Source of the DNA: Kribbella voronezhensis
GTDB taxonomy: Bacteria; Actinomycetota; Actinomycetes; Propionibacteriales; Kribbellaceae
NCBI RefSeq assembly: GCF_004365175.1
Contig: NZ_SOCE01000001.1
Location: 5,675,098 to 5,739,097, forward strand
Length of the DNA stretch: 64,000 bases
Reading direction: 5' to 3'
In this document: positions 50,854 through 60,332 of the stretch, one piece after another
Layout: every line of letters begins with the position of its first letter
Numbering within the stretch: position 1 is the stretch's first letter
Translations under genes and position numbers: made by a program
Notes under the pieces: model-generated
Database searches by the model: none
The model's input: only the letters and a program-made list of their open reading frames with translations
Told to the model about the DNA's origin: nothing

Positions 50854-53277
50854 TCAGGGCATAGGAGTGTCGGCGAGGAGCTGGAGAGCGGCAGCCTCGC
50901 CGCTGGGGGAGATGGTGTGCAGGATCGCGGCTGCCCGTTGCCAGAGTGATCGGGCAGTCGTCAGGTCCTGCTGGGCGGCGTGGATCCGCCCTAGCTCGAT
51001 CAGGATCAGACCTTCGCGCTGTTTGTCGGTATAGACGCGAGCCAGCCGGAGGCCTGCCTGCGCATGTGTTGTCGCGTCGGCGTAGCGGCCCGCGTTGAGG
51101 TGGACCATCGCCAGGGACTGGTGGCCCTCGGCCTGGGCGGCGTCGACTCCGATCTCGTCGAAGATGGCCAGGCTGGTGAGTATCGCCGCGGTAGCCAGGT
51201 CGTCCCGGCCCGTCGCGAGGTACGACTGGCCTGCGGTCAGGTGTCGCTTGGCCAGGGACCGGCGGTTGCCGGCCTGTTCGGCCATCGAGATGCTGAGATC
51301 GAAGAATTGCTTGGCCAGCTCGGCGTCGCCGCGCAGCGCGTGCAACTTGCCCAGCGCTAGGTTGCTGAGCCCTTCGAGGAGCGCGTCCCCGATCCGGCGG
51401 CTGTGGCGTAGCGACTCCTCGGCCCACACGAGCGCCTCGTCCAGCCGGCCCATCAAGGCATGCACATAGCTGAGCGACGACAGACAGCGCCCTTCCCCGG
51501 ACAGGTCCGAGATCGCGCGGAACATCTCCAGGCTGTTCAACATGTGCGTACGGGCGAGTTCGAAATTGCCGTGTTCCACCGCGGGAATGGCCAGATCGTG
51601 CTCGAGCCAGGCGGCGAGGCGGGTAAATCCCAGCTCGCCGGCGATCTGCCGGCCGATGACATCGGCCGCGTGCATCTCGGACCAGCGGTTTCTGGATTCG
51701 TAGAAGCCGAACAAGGCGAGCGCGAGTTCTGGAATGAGGTTGCGCAGCGCCGCCGAGCGGTTGGCCTGGCGGAACAGTTCGACGAGATTGGGCAATTCCC
51801 GGTCGATCCAGTTCAAAGCCGCTCGGGCATCGGGGAAATCAGGGATCGAGGCAGTGAGCGAGCTGGCCAGGGCCAGCCTGTGAGCCTTCGGATGGGTGAG
51901 TTGCTGGCACTTCCACGCGATGCCGGTGTAGAGCTGGACGAGCCGGGTGAGGGCGTCCGTGCGAGTTCCCTCGGACAGAACCTGGTGAGCGCGTTCGCGG
52001 GCGAAGGCGAGGATCAGGTCGTGGAAGCGGTAACGACCAGGGCCGATCGATTCCAGCAGGTTGAGATCGACCAAGCGCTCGAGCATCTGCTCGGTGTGCT
52101 CGACGGGTTCGCCGAGTAGGTGGGCCGCGGTGAGGGTGATCAGGTCCGACGTGTTCGGCAGGCCCAGGAGGTCAAGGGCTTCCGCGGCCTGCTGGTCGAG
52201 TTTGTCATTGCTGTTGGCAAGGAACTCCACCGAGCCGGCGATGCTGGCCCGTACGCCGGATTCGCCGGTGCCGAGTTCGTCGAGGCGGCGGTGCTCGTCC
52301 TCGAGTTGCTCCACGACGTACTCGACCGGCCAGGACGGCCGGGCGGCCAGCCGCGCACCGATCAGCCGCACGGCCAGTGGCAGGTGGCCGGTCAGGTGGG
52401 CGATCGACTTGGCGGCCGGGCTCTGGGGTGAGACCTGCGAACCGACGGCGATCCGCGACAGCAGCTGGACCGAATCGGCCTCGTCCAGCGGCGCGAGATT
52501 GAGCTGCCGGAAGCCCGGCAAAGTGGTGAGTGCCCGCCGGCTGGTAACGATGACAGCCGAGCCGGGGGCACCGGGCAGCAAAGAGGTGACCTGGCCCGCG
52601 CCGTTGGCGTTGTCGAGCATGATCAGCATCCGCCGCTCGGCCAGTCGCGACCGGTACAGCGAGGCGGCTTCGTTCACGCCGTCAGGGATGGTCCGCTCGT
52701 CGACGCCGAGCGACCGAAGGAGCTGGCCGAGGGCATCCAGTGGTCCGATGGCGTCGCCTGGGCCGTAGCCGCGCAGGTCGAGGTAGAACTGGCCGTCGGG
52801 AAAGTTGTCGGCGGCAAGGTGAGCCGCGTGGACCGCCAGCGCCGTCTTCCCGACGCCGCCCATACCGGTGACCGCGACCATGCGCACAGTCCCGGGAGGA
52901 CCGTCGGCCCGGGTCAGGGCCTGCAGCAGGATCTCCAGCTCGGCGGCGCGGCCGGTGAAATCGGACAGGGTCGGCGGGAGTTGCCTGGGCACCGACGCGG
53001 CGGGCTCGACCGGGGGCTCCTTCGGGACCGGCTGTCCACGTCGTGCGCCCCGCGCCGCGAGGGCGAGAGTCTCCACCGCGGCGTCGTCCAGGCCGAGCGC
53101 CGTACCCAGCGCACGGATCGTCTCGATCCTGGGCCGTCGGCGCGAACCACGCTCCAGCAGGCTGACCGCCTGCTCGCTGAGACCAGCCTTCTCGGCCAAC
53201 GCAGCCTGGGTCAGGCCTGCGCCGGTCCGGTACCTGCGGAGGAGTGCCCCCAGATCCTCCTCGGTCAGCCGACTCAC
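50854..53277 (-). CDS. XRE-STAND regulator with TPR repeats (AfsR-like without SARP domain)
   Basis: About 807 residues. An N-terminal XRE helix-turn-helix (L-L-R-R-Y-R-T-G-A-G-L-T-Q-A-A-L-A-E-K-A-G-L-S-E-Q-A-V-S-L-L-E) is followed by an NB-ARC ATPase (D-F-T-G-R-A-A-E-L; Walker A G-M-G-G-V-G-K-T-A; L-I-M-L-D-N-A; P-L-A-V-R-L-I-G-A) and about seven TPR-like repeats to the end. Such STAND switches oligomerise on ligand binding and regulate transcription, often of antibiotic production. Start GTG 53277, with GAGGGG six bases upstream, is favoured over 53424. Convergent with rsrA. Confidence 0.88.
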   Translation of the reverse strand: MSRLTEEDLGALLRRYRTGAGLTQAALAEKAGLSEQAVSLLERGSRRRPRIETIRALGTALGLDDAAVETLALAARGARRGQPVPKEPPVEPAASVPRQLPPTLSDFTGRAAELEILLQALTRADGPPGTVRMVAVTGMGGVGKTALAVHAAHLAADNFPDGQFYLDLRGYGPGDAIGPLDALGQLLRSLGVDERTIPDGVNEAASLYRSRLAERRMLIMLDNANGAGQVTSLLPGAPGSAVIVTSRRALTTLPGFRQLNLAPLDEADSVQLLSRIAVGSQVSPQSPAAKSIAHLTGHLPLAVRLIGARLAARPSWPVEYVVEQLEDEHRRLDELGTGESGVRASIAGSVEFLANSNDKLDQQAAEALDLLGLPNTSDLITLTAAHLLGEPVEHTEQMLERLVDLNLLESIGPGRYRFHDLILAFARERAHQVLSEGTRTDALTRLVQLYTGIAWKCQQLTHPKAHRLALASSLTASIPDFPDARAALNWIDRELPNLVELFRQANRSAALRNLIPELALALFGFYESRNRWSEMHAADVIGRQIAGELGFTRLAAWLEHDLAIPAVEHGNFELARTHMLNSLEMFRAISDLSGEGRCLSSLSYVHALMGRLDEALVWAEESLRHSRRIGDALLEGLSNLALGKLHALRGDAELAKQFFDLSISMAEQAGNRRSLAKRHLTAGQSYLATGRDDLATAAILTSLAIFDEIGVDAAQAEGHQSLAMVHLNAGRYADATTHAQAGLRLARVYTDKQREGLILIELGRIHAAQQDLTTARSLWQRAAAILHTISPSGEAAALQLLADTPMP

Positions 53278-53573
53278 CTCCTGCCCCTCGTGGAATCGCA
53301 ACGGGCGGAACGACGCCCGTGGCCCCAACTCTAGAAGCTCAAGGGCAGGCCCCGCTGCGGTTGTCCACAGGCTCGGCCGGCGGTTGGTGCGGGTGAATGA
53401 CGCCGTTGCCGATGTCGGCACCATTGTGACGGCGGCACTTCGGTGACTTTGTCCGCTACTGCGGACAATTGGTGAACTACTGTTTGAAAATAGCGCTGAG
53501 TATCCGGTGCTGAACGCTCCGGATACAAACCTCTCGCATTAGTGGTCTCGTCGTGACATGTGACCAAATTGCA

Positions 53574-53601
53574 AAGGACCCCGGTCTTCACCGGGGTCCT
53601 T
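53574..53601 (-). terminator. Hairpin terminator of the bL37 gene
   Basis: AAGGACCCCGG (53574-53584) pairs with CCGGGGTCCTT (53591-53601) around a 6-base loop, 20 bases beyond the bL37 stop on the minus strand. A T-rich stretch follows in that direction. Confidence 0.8.
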
Positions 53602-53621
53602 GCTGTGCGTAGCCGCCTGGG

Positions 53622-53696
53622 TCAGGCGTTCGGGCGCTTACCGTGGTTCGCGCCCTTCTTCTTGCGTGCACGGCGCTTGCGGCCGGTCTTGCCCAT
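53622..53696 (-). CDS. Ribosomal protein bL37, 24 residues
   Basis: A complete tiny gene on the minus strand. The product starts M-G-K-T-G-R-K-R-R-A-R-K-K-K and ends K-R-P-N-A, matching the actinobacterial 50S protein bL37 (also annotated as AURKAIP1/COX24-domain protein). The ribosome-binding site AGGAGGC lies 6 bases before the ATG. It is highly basic, as expected for an rRNA-bound peptide. Its place near sigR-rsrA matches streptomycetes and mycobacteria. A hairpin terminator follows. Confidence 0.92.
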   Translation of the reverse strand: MGKTGRKRRARKKKGANHGKRPNA

Positions 53697-53967
53697 AAGA
53701 AAGCCTCCTTGTAACAACTGCAAAGAGTCACAGTCTCTCATACCACGACGGTGCGCTCAGCATCGTGCGGCGGGTCACGGTCTGGCTTACAGTGTTTCGG
53801 CGCAGTCCTGATGAGCAAAATTAAGTCTAGTCAGCGATGTGCTGTCTGCCCCCTGTTCCCCCGCATTGGTGGGGACAAGACCGCGACCGCTGATCGGAGG
53901 TGACCTATCATGGCCGACTACTGGGACTGGTGAGCCGACGCTCCGGGCTGAAGCAGGTGGTCGAGTG

Positions 53968-55317
53968 GTGAGGCACCATGCGCTGCGCGTATTTGTCTCC
54001 TCGGCGACTCTTCTGGCCCTCGTGATTCTCGGCCTCGCGTTCGGGCGGATCACGGATCTTCCGACCCTTCTTGCGTTATGCCTGCTCATGCTCATCGGTG
54101 GGCTGCTGCGTTTCTCCGTCGCGCCGAATTATCTGGCTTCTCTCGACTCGGTCGCCCTCATGGCGGTGTATGTCATCGCGGGCCCCTGGGCCGCGGTGAT
54201 AGCCACCGCAGTCGCCTATCTGCCCCAGGTGCGTCGTCGTCTTCCGCTGATCAGACGGGTCTTCAACGGCGCCCAGCGGATCCTGGCCACCGCGGCAGGT
54301 GGCGTCGCCTACGCACTGGCCGGCGGACCCGTCGGGGACGGCGCGCTGAGCCACGAGGCGCGAGCGGTCTTCGGTGCCATGGCGGCAACGCTGGCTCAGC
54401 ATGTGACCAATGCCGCACTGGTGAGCCTGGTGATCTGGATCGACGGCAAGTCGAGCCCGGTGGAGTTCCTCCGGCAGGTCGTCCTGCCGACGTTCTTCCC
54501 GATGGCCGGCTACAGCTTCCTGGGCCTCCTGCTGGCGGTCGTCTGGCTCGGCGGTCTCGGCGCGCTCGCCGGATTGCTGGTTCTCGTCCCGCTCCTGTTC
54601 GCAAGGTGGGCGCTGTCGCAGTACGAGGTCGAGAGGACGGCCCAGGCGGCGACCATGCGCGCCTTCATTCAGGTGATCGAGACCAAGGACCTCTATACCC
54701 GTGGCCACTCCGAGCGGGTCAGCGAGGGAGTCGGCATGCTGGGGCGGCAGTTACGGTTGAACGAGGACCGGCAGAGTGCCCTCGAGCACGCGGGACTGTT
54801 GCACGACGTCGGCAAGGTCGGCGTACCGACCAGCATCATCCGCAAGCCGGGCCGGCTGGACGACATGGAGATGGACGCCATCCGGCTGCACCCCGCTCGC
54901 GGGGTCGAACTGATCGGCAACATCCCGTTCCTCGAAGAGGTCAAGTCTGCCGTGCTGCATCATCACGAGAAGTACGACGGCAGCGGGTACCCGGCGGGTC
55001 TCAGTGGCGAGGGCATCCCGTACTTCGCCCGGATCATCGGCATCGTCGATGCGTTCGACTGCCTCACCTCCACCCGCTCCTACCGGCCGGCCCGCAGCGT
55101 CGAGGAGACGCTGGCGATCCTGAAGCAGGACAAATACACCCATTTCGACCCGCTGCTGGTGGATGCTTTCGTCGACGTCATCGAGCGGAACGGCTGGAAG
55201 CCGTCCGTCGCCGATCAGCCCGAGCCCGACGCCAGCGTCGAGGCCACCATCGATCATGACGATCTGAGCCTCGGCAGTAGCGGTGGCGCCTCCGGCTCCG
55301 CCGCAGGGCCGGTCTGA
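53968..55317 (+). CDS. Membrane HD-GYP domain phosphodiesterase
   Basis: About 449 residues. Six or so membrane helices (about 5-215) form an uncharacterised sensor. The HD-GYP domain follows: H247 in R-G-H-S-E-R-V, H279-D280 in L-L-H-D-V-G-K-V-G-V-P, and H-H-H-E-K-Y-D-G-S-G-Y-P at 331-342. All metal ligands and the GYP signature are intact, so cyclic-di-GMP hydrolysis is expected. Start is uncertain: GTG 53968 (or 53965) is chosen because homology begins there; the frame is open from 53839. The next gene, a degenerate paralogue, overlaps its stop by one base. Confidence 0.85.
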   Translation: MRHHALRVFVSSATLLALVILGLAFGRITDLPTLLALCLLMLIGGLLRFSVAPNYLASLDSVALMAVYVIAGPWAAVIATAVAYLPQVRRRLPLIRRVFNGAQRILATAAGGVAYALAGGPVGDGALSHEARAVFGAMAATLAQHVTNAALVSLVIWIDGKSSPVEFLRQVVLPTFFPMAGYSFLGLLLAVVWLGGLGALAGLLVLVPLLFARWALSQYEVERTAQAATMRAFIQVIETKDLYTRGHSERVSEGVGMLGRQLRLNEDRQSALEHAGLLHDVGKVGVPTSIIRKPGRLDDMEMDAIRLHPARGVELIGNIPFLEEVKSAVLHHHEKYDGSGYPAGLSGEGIPYFARIIGIVDAFDCLTSTRSYRPARSVEETLAILKQDKYTHFDPLLVDAFVDVIERNGWKPSVADQPEPDASVEATIDHDDLSLGSSGGASGSAAGPV

Positions 55318-56600
55318 TGGCCTGGGAGCACCCGGAGGGCGCAGAGGTGTCCAACCGGCTCGGCAGCGGCATTGTGATCGTGATAGCCGGTCTTGGGCTG
55401 GGGCTGGCTGCTCTGCTGATCACGGCCCGGCACGGGGTGACGGAATGGCCGTTCGTCGCCGCCTTCGGCCTGCTGATCGCGATCGGCGAGATGGTCCAGT
55501 TCAAGGTCGATCGAAGCCGCAACCGGGCTCCGATCGCCACCAGCGCCGCCTTGGGGTACGCGATGCTTCGTGGCCCTTCGCTGGATATCGCCCCCGACGT
55601 CGCCCAGGTGATCGCAGTGACGTCGGTCGCGACGATGATCGGCATGTGTCCACGGGCGATCGCCGGCCTTCGCTGGGACATCGTGGTCTCCAACCGCCGA
55701 GTTCTGTCTGTTGCCTGCGCCGCGGTCGTCTTCTCTGCCGTGGTGCCTCGCGACCTCGGCTGGAACGGATCATGGCGGCACGCGATTCCTCTGGTCGGCG
55801 CGATGCTGCTCGGCGTACTGACCGCCGGTCTGGTTGATGCGCTGGTGGGGGCGGGACAGGCGACCGAGTTGTTCAACAAGCCGTTTCCTGCGTCTCTGCG
55901 CGACGAACTACTGGTGATGGGCCAGATCGGTATGGCGATGGGCCTCAGTGGGGTTCTGCTGGCGGCAGGCACCTCGCTGCTGGGGTTGTGGGCGCCGCCG
56001 TTGGTGATCGTGCCGTTGTTGTTGACGCAGTTTGCGTTTCGGCGGTTTGCGTCGGCGCAGCGTACGTATCGGACCACTGTGCGGTCGATGGCTCGCAGTA
56101 CGGAGATCGCGGGGTTCAGCAGTCCTGGGCAGAATGCGCGGACGGCCAGTTTGGCGGTGGCTATTGGGAATGATCTGGGGTTGACGCCGGCTCGGATGGA
56201 GGCGTTGGAGTACGCGGCGTTGTTGTCGGGGGTGGGGCAACTGGCGTTGGCGGATCCGAGTCCTGGTGGGGCGTCGTTGTTGCGGACCCGGGAGGAGCGG
56301 CAGCGGGCGGCCGAGATCGGGGCGTCGGTGATCGAGCGGTCCGGCGTACTGGATCGGGTCGCGGAGATCGTCCGGCACTCCAACGATCCGTACCGGCAGG
56401 GGAGGGCGAGCAACTCGGACATTCCGTTGGAGAGCGGGATCGTCAACGTGGCGCTGGCCTACGAGCAGTTGGTCGGCGAGGGAACCGGGCAGAGTTCGGA
56501 CAAGGCGTTGGAGAGCATCGGCCTGGGGATCGGCGCCGAGTACGACCCGGTCGTGGTGGAGTCACTGCGCCGGGTGGTCGGGCGAGGCTTTCGCTTCTAG
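55317..56600 (+). CDS. Degenerate HD-GYP-like membrane protein
   Basis: A 427-residue protein with the same architecture as its upstream neighbour: a multi-helix membrane region (about 15-270) and an HD-like soluble domain. The catalytic motifs are lost: L-L-H-D-V-G-K-V-G-V-P is here L-L-S-G-V-G-Q-L-A-L-A, and the H-H-H-E...G-Y-P segment is V-R-H-S-N-D-P-Y. It probably serves as a regulatory or scaffold partner. The one-base overlap with the active gene implies co-translation. Its 3' end overlaps the convergent DUF5317-like gene by 39 bases. Confidence 0.75.
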   Translation: MAWEHPEGAEVSNRLGSGIVIVIAGLGLGLAALLITARHGVTEWPFVAAFGLLIAIGEMVQFKVDRSRNRAPIATSAALGYAMLRGPSLDIAPDVAQVIAVTSVATMIGMCPRAIAGLRWDIVVSNRRVLSVACAAVVFSAVVPRDLGWNGSWRHAIPLVGAMLLGVLTAGLVDALVGAGQATELFNKPFPASLRDELLVMGQIGMAMGLSGVLLAAGTSLLGLWAPPLVIVPLLLTQFAFRRFASAQRTYRTTVRSMARSTEIAGFSSPGQNARTASLAVAIGNDLGLTPARMEALEYAALLSGVGQLALADPSPGGASLLRTREERQRAAEIGASVIERSGVLDRVAEIVRHSNDPYRQGRASNSDIPLESGIVNVALAYEQLVGEGTGQSSDKALESIGLGIGAEYDPVVVESLRRVVGRGFRF

Positions 56601-57164
56601 GTCCCGCCACGACGGCGCCACGTCAGCGGCTATGCGGCCGGTGCCACCCATGCCGGCGTACAGCAGTAGACCGGCACCTGCGGCGATCAGTACGTCGCCT
56701 GGACTCACTGCCTGGCCCAGGCCGGGCAGAGCGACTGGTACTACGTCCCCCAGCCAGGGGAGCGCCGTAGAAGCGTCGGCAAGCTCATGGCGGGCGTCGG
56801 CCACGAACCGGTCGAGTCCGGCGCGCAGAAGGGCTCTGGTGGACACCGGCATGGCCCCGTTCAAAGCGACCACCAGTGCGTTGGCGGAGAAGCCCAATGC
56901 CAGCAGGGCGACTCCAGGGCGCCGCAGGTTGAGTCGCAGGAACACGGCGATGCACGCGGCCGAGCCGATCAGCCCCACCGGGTAGGCGATACCACCGGCC
57001 AGAGCGCCGAGCATCTGCCCGATACAGGCGGCCGCCAGCCAGTGCAGCCCGGTCAGTGTGTTGTCTGCCAGGTGACTGAAGCGACCGCCCGTGAGCCGAG
57101 CCGCCCCCGCGGCGAGCACCATGACGAGCAGAACCAGTAACACTCTCGCGATTCTGCCCGCCAT
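56562..57164 (-). CDS. DUF5317-like membrane protein
   Basis: A 200-residue protein with about five hydrophobic helices (about residues 5-22, 38-60, 63-78, 86-104 and 155-172). The loop N-A-L-V-V-A-L-N-G-A-M-P-V and the late P-G-D-V-L-I-A-A-G-A-G are features I associate with DUF5317 proteins, which often lie beside HD-domain genes in actinomycetes. Function unknown. Its end overlaps the degenerate HD-GYP gene by 39 bases on the opposite strand. Confidence 0.65.
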   Translation of the reverse strand: MAGRIARVLLVLLVMVLAAGAARLTGGRFSHLADNTLTGLHWLAAACIGQMLGALAGGIAYPVGLIGSAACIAVFLRLNLRRPGVALLALGFSANALVVALNGAMPVSTRALLRAGLDRFVADARHELADASTALPWLGDVVPVALPGLGQAVSPGDVLIAAGAGLLLYAGMGGTGRIAADVAPSWRDLEAKASPDHPAQ

Positions 57165-57226
57165 GGGCCGCTGATCCGGTTTAGCGCACTCCTGTGCGTG
57201 TCGTGTCGATCACGCTGCGTTCCGTA

Positions 57227-58882
57227 CTACGCCTTGGCGGGCGCCGCTCCTTCGCCGTCAAGGATGTCCGGCAGATCCTTCACGCCCGGGTCGCCGGCGT
57301 CGGCGACGTAGTCCGTCGGGTGGGTCGAGTCGACGCCCGCGGCAACCTTCAGAGCCCGGAAGATCAGCGTCAGCACGATCACCACCAACAGGTTGATGAC
57401 GAACGAGGTCAGCGCGATGTACACCTGCTTGTCGGTGAACGGGAAGTTCGACAGCGAGCCACCGAAGTGCTTCTTGGTGGCCGGGTTGACCACCCGGTAC
57501 GCCGTGATCGTGCCGTACACCATCGCGACGGCCCAACCGGCCAGCAATGCCCACCGGTGGAACCAGCGGGTGAACAGACCGCCGACGATCGCCGGGAACG
57601 TCTGCAGGATCCAGATCCCACCCAGCAGTTGCAGGTTCAGCGCGATCGTCTTGTCCATCGCGAGCACGAAGATCAGCGCGCCGAACTTCACCACCAGCGA
57701 CGCGAGCTTGGACACCTTGGCCTCCTGGGCCGGCGTGGCGTCGCGCTTGATGAAGTCGCGGTAGATGTTGCGGGTGAACAGGTTCGCCGCCGCGATCGAC
57801 ATGATCGCCGCCGGCACCAGCGCACCCACCGCGATCGCCGCGAAGGCGATGCCGGCGAACCACGACGGGAACTCCTGGTCGAACAGCCGCGGGATCGCCA
57901 GCTGCGGGTTGGCCAGCCCGTCCAGGCCCTTCACGTTCACCTTCGCGGTGATCGCCATGAACCCGAGCAGCGCGAGCAGACCGAGCAGGAGCGAATAGGC
58001 CGGCAGGATCGCGGCATTACGCCGTACCACGTTGCGGTTCTTCGTGGAGAGCACGGCGGTGACCGAGTGCGGGTACATGAACAACGCCATCGCCGAACCG
58101 AGCGCGAGGGTCCAGTACGCCGAGTAGCCGCTCGCGCCGGGAATGAAGGCGCCGGTCGGCTTGCCCGTCGTCGGGTTCGGCGTGGTCATCTTGGTCTTCG
58201 CGGCGTCGAAGATCGTGTCCCAGCCACCGAGCACATGCGGCAGGTAGATGATGGCGACCCCGATCACCAGGTAGATCAGGCCGTCCTTGACGAACGCGAT
58301 CATCGCCGGGGCGCGCAGACCGGAGGAGTACGTGTACGCCGCCAGTACCGCGAACGCGATCAGCAGCGGCAGGTCCTTGGCCAGCGTGTTGCTGCCGCCG
58401 AGGCCCATCGTCTCGAAGACGGCCTGCATACCGACGAGCTGCAGCGCGATGTACGGCATCGTCGCCAGGATGCCGGTGACCGCCACCGCGAGCGAAAGCC
58501 CGCGGCTGCCGTACCGGCCGCCGACGAAGTCCGCCGGAGTCACGTAACCGTTGCGGTGCGCGACCGACCACAACCGGGACATGAACACGAAGATGATGGG
58601 GTAGACCACGATCGTGTAGGGCACGGCGAAGAAGCCGCTGACCGCCCCGGTCGCGTACATCGCGGCCGGCACAGCGACGAACGTGTACGCCGTGTAGAGG
58701 TCGCCGCCGAGGAGGAACCAGGTGATGAACGTGCCGAAGCCGCGACCACCCAACCCCCACTCGTCCAGGCTTTCCAGAGCGCCCGTACGCCGCCAGCGCG
58801 CGGCCATGAAGCCCATGACCGTCACCGCGGCGAAGATGATGATGACGATGGTCAGCTGGACCCAGTCGACATGAGTGTTCAC
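57227..58882 (-). CDS. Sodium:solute symporter family permease (monocarboxylate type)
   Basis: A 551-residue SSS-family transporter with about 13 membrane helices. Landmarks are W-G-L-G-G-R-G-F-G-T-F-I-T-W-F-L-L-G-G-D-L-Y-T-A-Y and the later A-A-A-N-L-F-T-R-N-I-Y-R. Similarity in these regions is to the monocarboxylate (acetate/pyruvate/propionate) permeases MctP/MctC. The upstream gene codes a DUF3311 small membrane protein overlapping by 4 bases, a standard accessory pair for this branch. Exact substrate is inferred only. Confidence 0.88.
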   Translation of the reverse strand: MNTHVDWVQLTIVIIIFAAVTVMGFMAARWRRTGALESLDEWGLGGRGFGTFITWFLLGGDLYTAYTFVAVPAAMYATGAVSGFFAVPYTIVVYPIIFVFMSRLWSVAHRNGYVTPADFVGGRYGSRGLSLAVAVTGILATMPYIALQLVGMQAVFETMGLGGSNTLAKDLPLLIAFAVLAAYTYSSGLRAPAMIAFVKDGLIYLVIGVAIIYLPHVLGGWDTIFDAAKTKMTTPNPTTGKPTGAFIPGASGYSAYWTLALGSAMALFMYPHSVTAVLSTKNRNVVRRNAAILPAYSLLLGLLALLGFMAITAKVNVKGLDGLANPQLAIPRLFDQEFPSWFAGIAFAAIAVGALVPAAIMSIAAANLFTRNIYRDFIKRDATPAQEAKVSKLASLVVKFGALIFVLAMDKTIALNLQLLGGIWILQTFPAIVGGLFTRWFHRWALLAGWAVAMVYGTITAYRVVNPATKKHFGGSLSNFPFTDKQVYIALTSFVINLLVVIVLTLIFRALKVAAGVDSTHPTDYVADAGDPGVKDLPDILDGEGAAPAKA

Positions 58883-59184
58883 TTCTCGGCCTCCTTGGCA
58901 GCAGCGGCGTCACGGCCGGCGTCGCGATCGCTTTCGGGGCCCGTGTCGAGGCCCAGAGCGGCACGTCGCCGGCGTTCCTCGCCGAGGACCAGGCGATAGG
59001 AAATGCTCACGGTGATCGCCGAGACGAACACCCACATCAGCTGGTACCAGTAGAAGAAGGGGAATCCCCACAGCCTGGGTTCGTCCTTGGCATAGGTGGA
59101 GACTAGAAGCGGTACGACGACCGACAGGGCCAGCAGGATGCCGGCGATCCAGTAAGCGGGTCTGACCGCGGCCAATTTGGACAC
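58879..59184 (-). CDS. DUF3311 small membrane protein, symporter partner
   Basis: A 101-residue protein with two hydrophobic helices (about 8-28 and 41-65) and a charged, Ala/Glu-rich C-terminal tail. W-G-F-P-F-F-Y-W-Y-Q-L-M-W-V lies between them and is the DUF3311 signature. Start GTG 59184 follows GAGGAGG; the frame is open to 59238. It overlaps the symporter gene by 4 bases and probably assists it. Confidence 0.85.
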   Translation of the reverse strand: MSKLAAVRPAYWIAGILLALSVVVPLLVSTYAKDEPRLWGFPFFYWYQLMWVFVSAITVSISYRLVLGEERRRRAALGLDTGPESDRDAGRDAAAAKEAEK

Positions 59185-59264
59185 AGCTACCTCCTCGGGA
59201 CAAAAGGCGCAACGCAGGACGCTACCGTTCGCCGACACAGGACACTAGACCTTCAGGGTGGGCC

Positions 59265-60323
59265 ATGGACTCAGATGCGGGATGGAAGTTGCGGCGGGTC
59301 GTCCTGTCGGTCCTGTTCCTGCTGGTCGTTGCCCTGCCGCTCTATCCCGAGCTGTACGGATTGGAGGCGGTCAGCCCCTTTGCGCAACTGGTCGCGTTCC
59401 GGCCGCAGGCGCTGGTTCTGGTGCTGCTCGTGGGCCTGTTGATGCTGATCCGGCGCGGCTGGCGGCTGGCCGCGGTACTGGTCTGCCTGTTGTCGCTGGC
59501 CGGGATGGGGTTGATCGCGCCGCGGGTGTTCTCCGATCCGACGCCGCCTCCGCCCGGGTCCCGGGCGCTCACGATCATGGTGGCGAACGTGCTCGGTGGA
59601 GGCGCGGACGCGAAGGAGGTGGCCCGGTTGATCAAGGAGCAGCGGCCGGACCTCGTCTCGTTGCCGGAGGCACAGGTCGACGTACGGCAGGAGATCCAGG
59701 ATCACCTGGAGGGGCTGACCTACCACGGCTTCACCCAGCAGGCGAACGCGGCGGTCGAGAGTGCGACCAGTGTGCTGGTGTCGTCGACGCTCGGTGACGT
59801 CCAGTTCGATTCGGAGAAGCTCGACACCGGCAAGGTGAACTCGACCCAGCTCAAGCCGGGCGCGGGCGAACCGGGTGCGGAGACGATCGGGCCGGTGCAG
59901 CAGACCAGCACCCAGTTCGGCCACATCATCGTGACCGGCGGAACGCTGGGGAAGCTGCGGTTGATCGTGTACCACGGCTATCCGCCGCTACCGTCCGAAG
60001 TGACCACCTGGAAGCGGGATCTCGAGGTGGTGAAGGGCTGGTGCCGCCAGGACCGGCCGACGATCCTGGCCGGCGACTTCAACGCGACCAACGACCACTA
60101 CGACTTCCGGCAGGCGCTCGGCGATCGCTGCCGAAGCGTGGCGCCCTCGGTGGGGGCGGGCCTTTCCGGCACCTGGCCGTCGGACCGGATCACGCTGGCC
60201 CAGACCCAGATCGACCACGTGGTGATCACCACCGGGATCAAGCCGGGCAAGTTCACGACGTACAAGATCGCCGGCACCGACCATCGCGCGGTGATCGCGC
60301 ACGTCGCCGTACCGAAGAGCTGA
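59265..60323 (+). CDS. Membrane-anchored endonuclease/exonuclease/phosphatase family protein
   Basis: A 352-residue protein. Three N-terminal membrane helices (about 10-30, 40-62 and 66-85) precede an EEP domain on the outer side of the membrane. Active-site motifs: M-V-A-N-V-L-G (Asn), L-P-E-A-Q (Glu), A-G-D-F-N-A-T-N (Asp-x-Asn), Q-I-D-H-V-V and the final G-T-D-H-R-A-V (Asp-His). A phosphodiesterase acting on lipid headgroups, nucleic acid or a surface phosphate ester is possible. Convergent with the DUF2785-like gene, 9 bases apart. Confidence 0.88.
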   Translation: MDSDAGWKLRRVVLSVLFLLVVALPLYPELYGLEAVSPFAQLVAFRPQALVLVLLVGLLMLIRRGWRLAAVLVCLLSLAGMGLIAPRVFSDPTPPPPGSRALTIMVANVLGGGADAKEVARLIKEQRPDLVSLPEAQVDVRQEIQDHLEGLTYHGFTQQANAAVESATSVLVSSTLGDVQFDSEKLDTGKVNSTQLKPGAGEPGAETIGPVQQTSTQFGHIIVTGGTLGKLRLIVYHGYPPLPSEVTTWKRDLEVVKGWCRQDRPTILAGDFNATNDHYDFRQALGDRCRSVAPSVGAGLSGTWPSDRITLAQTQIDHVVITTGIKPGKFTTYKIAGTDHRAVIAHVAVPKS

Positions 60324-60332
60324 CCGCCTGTA

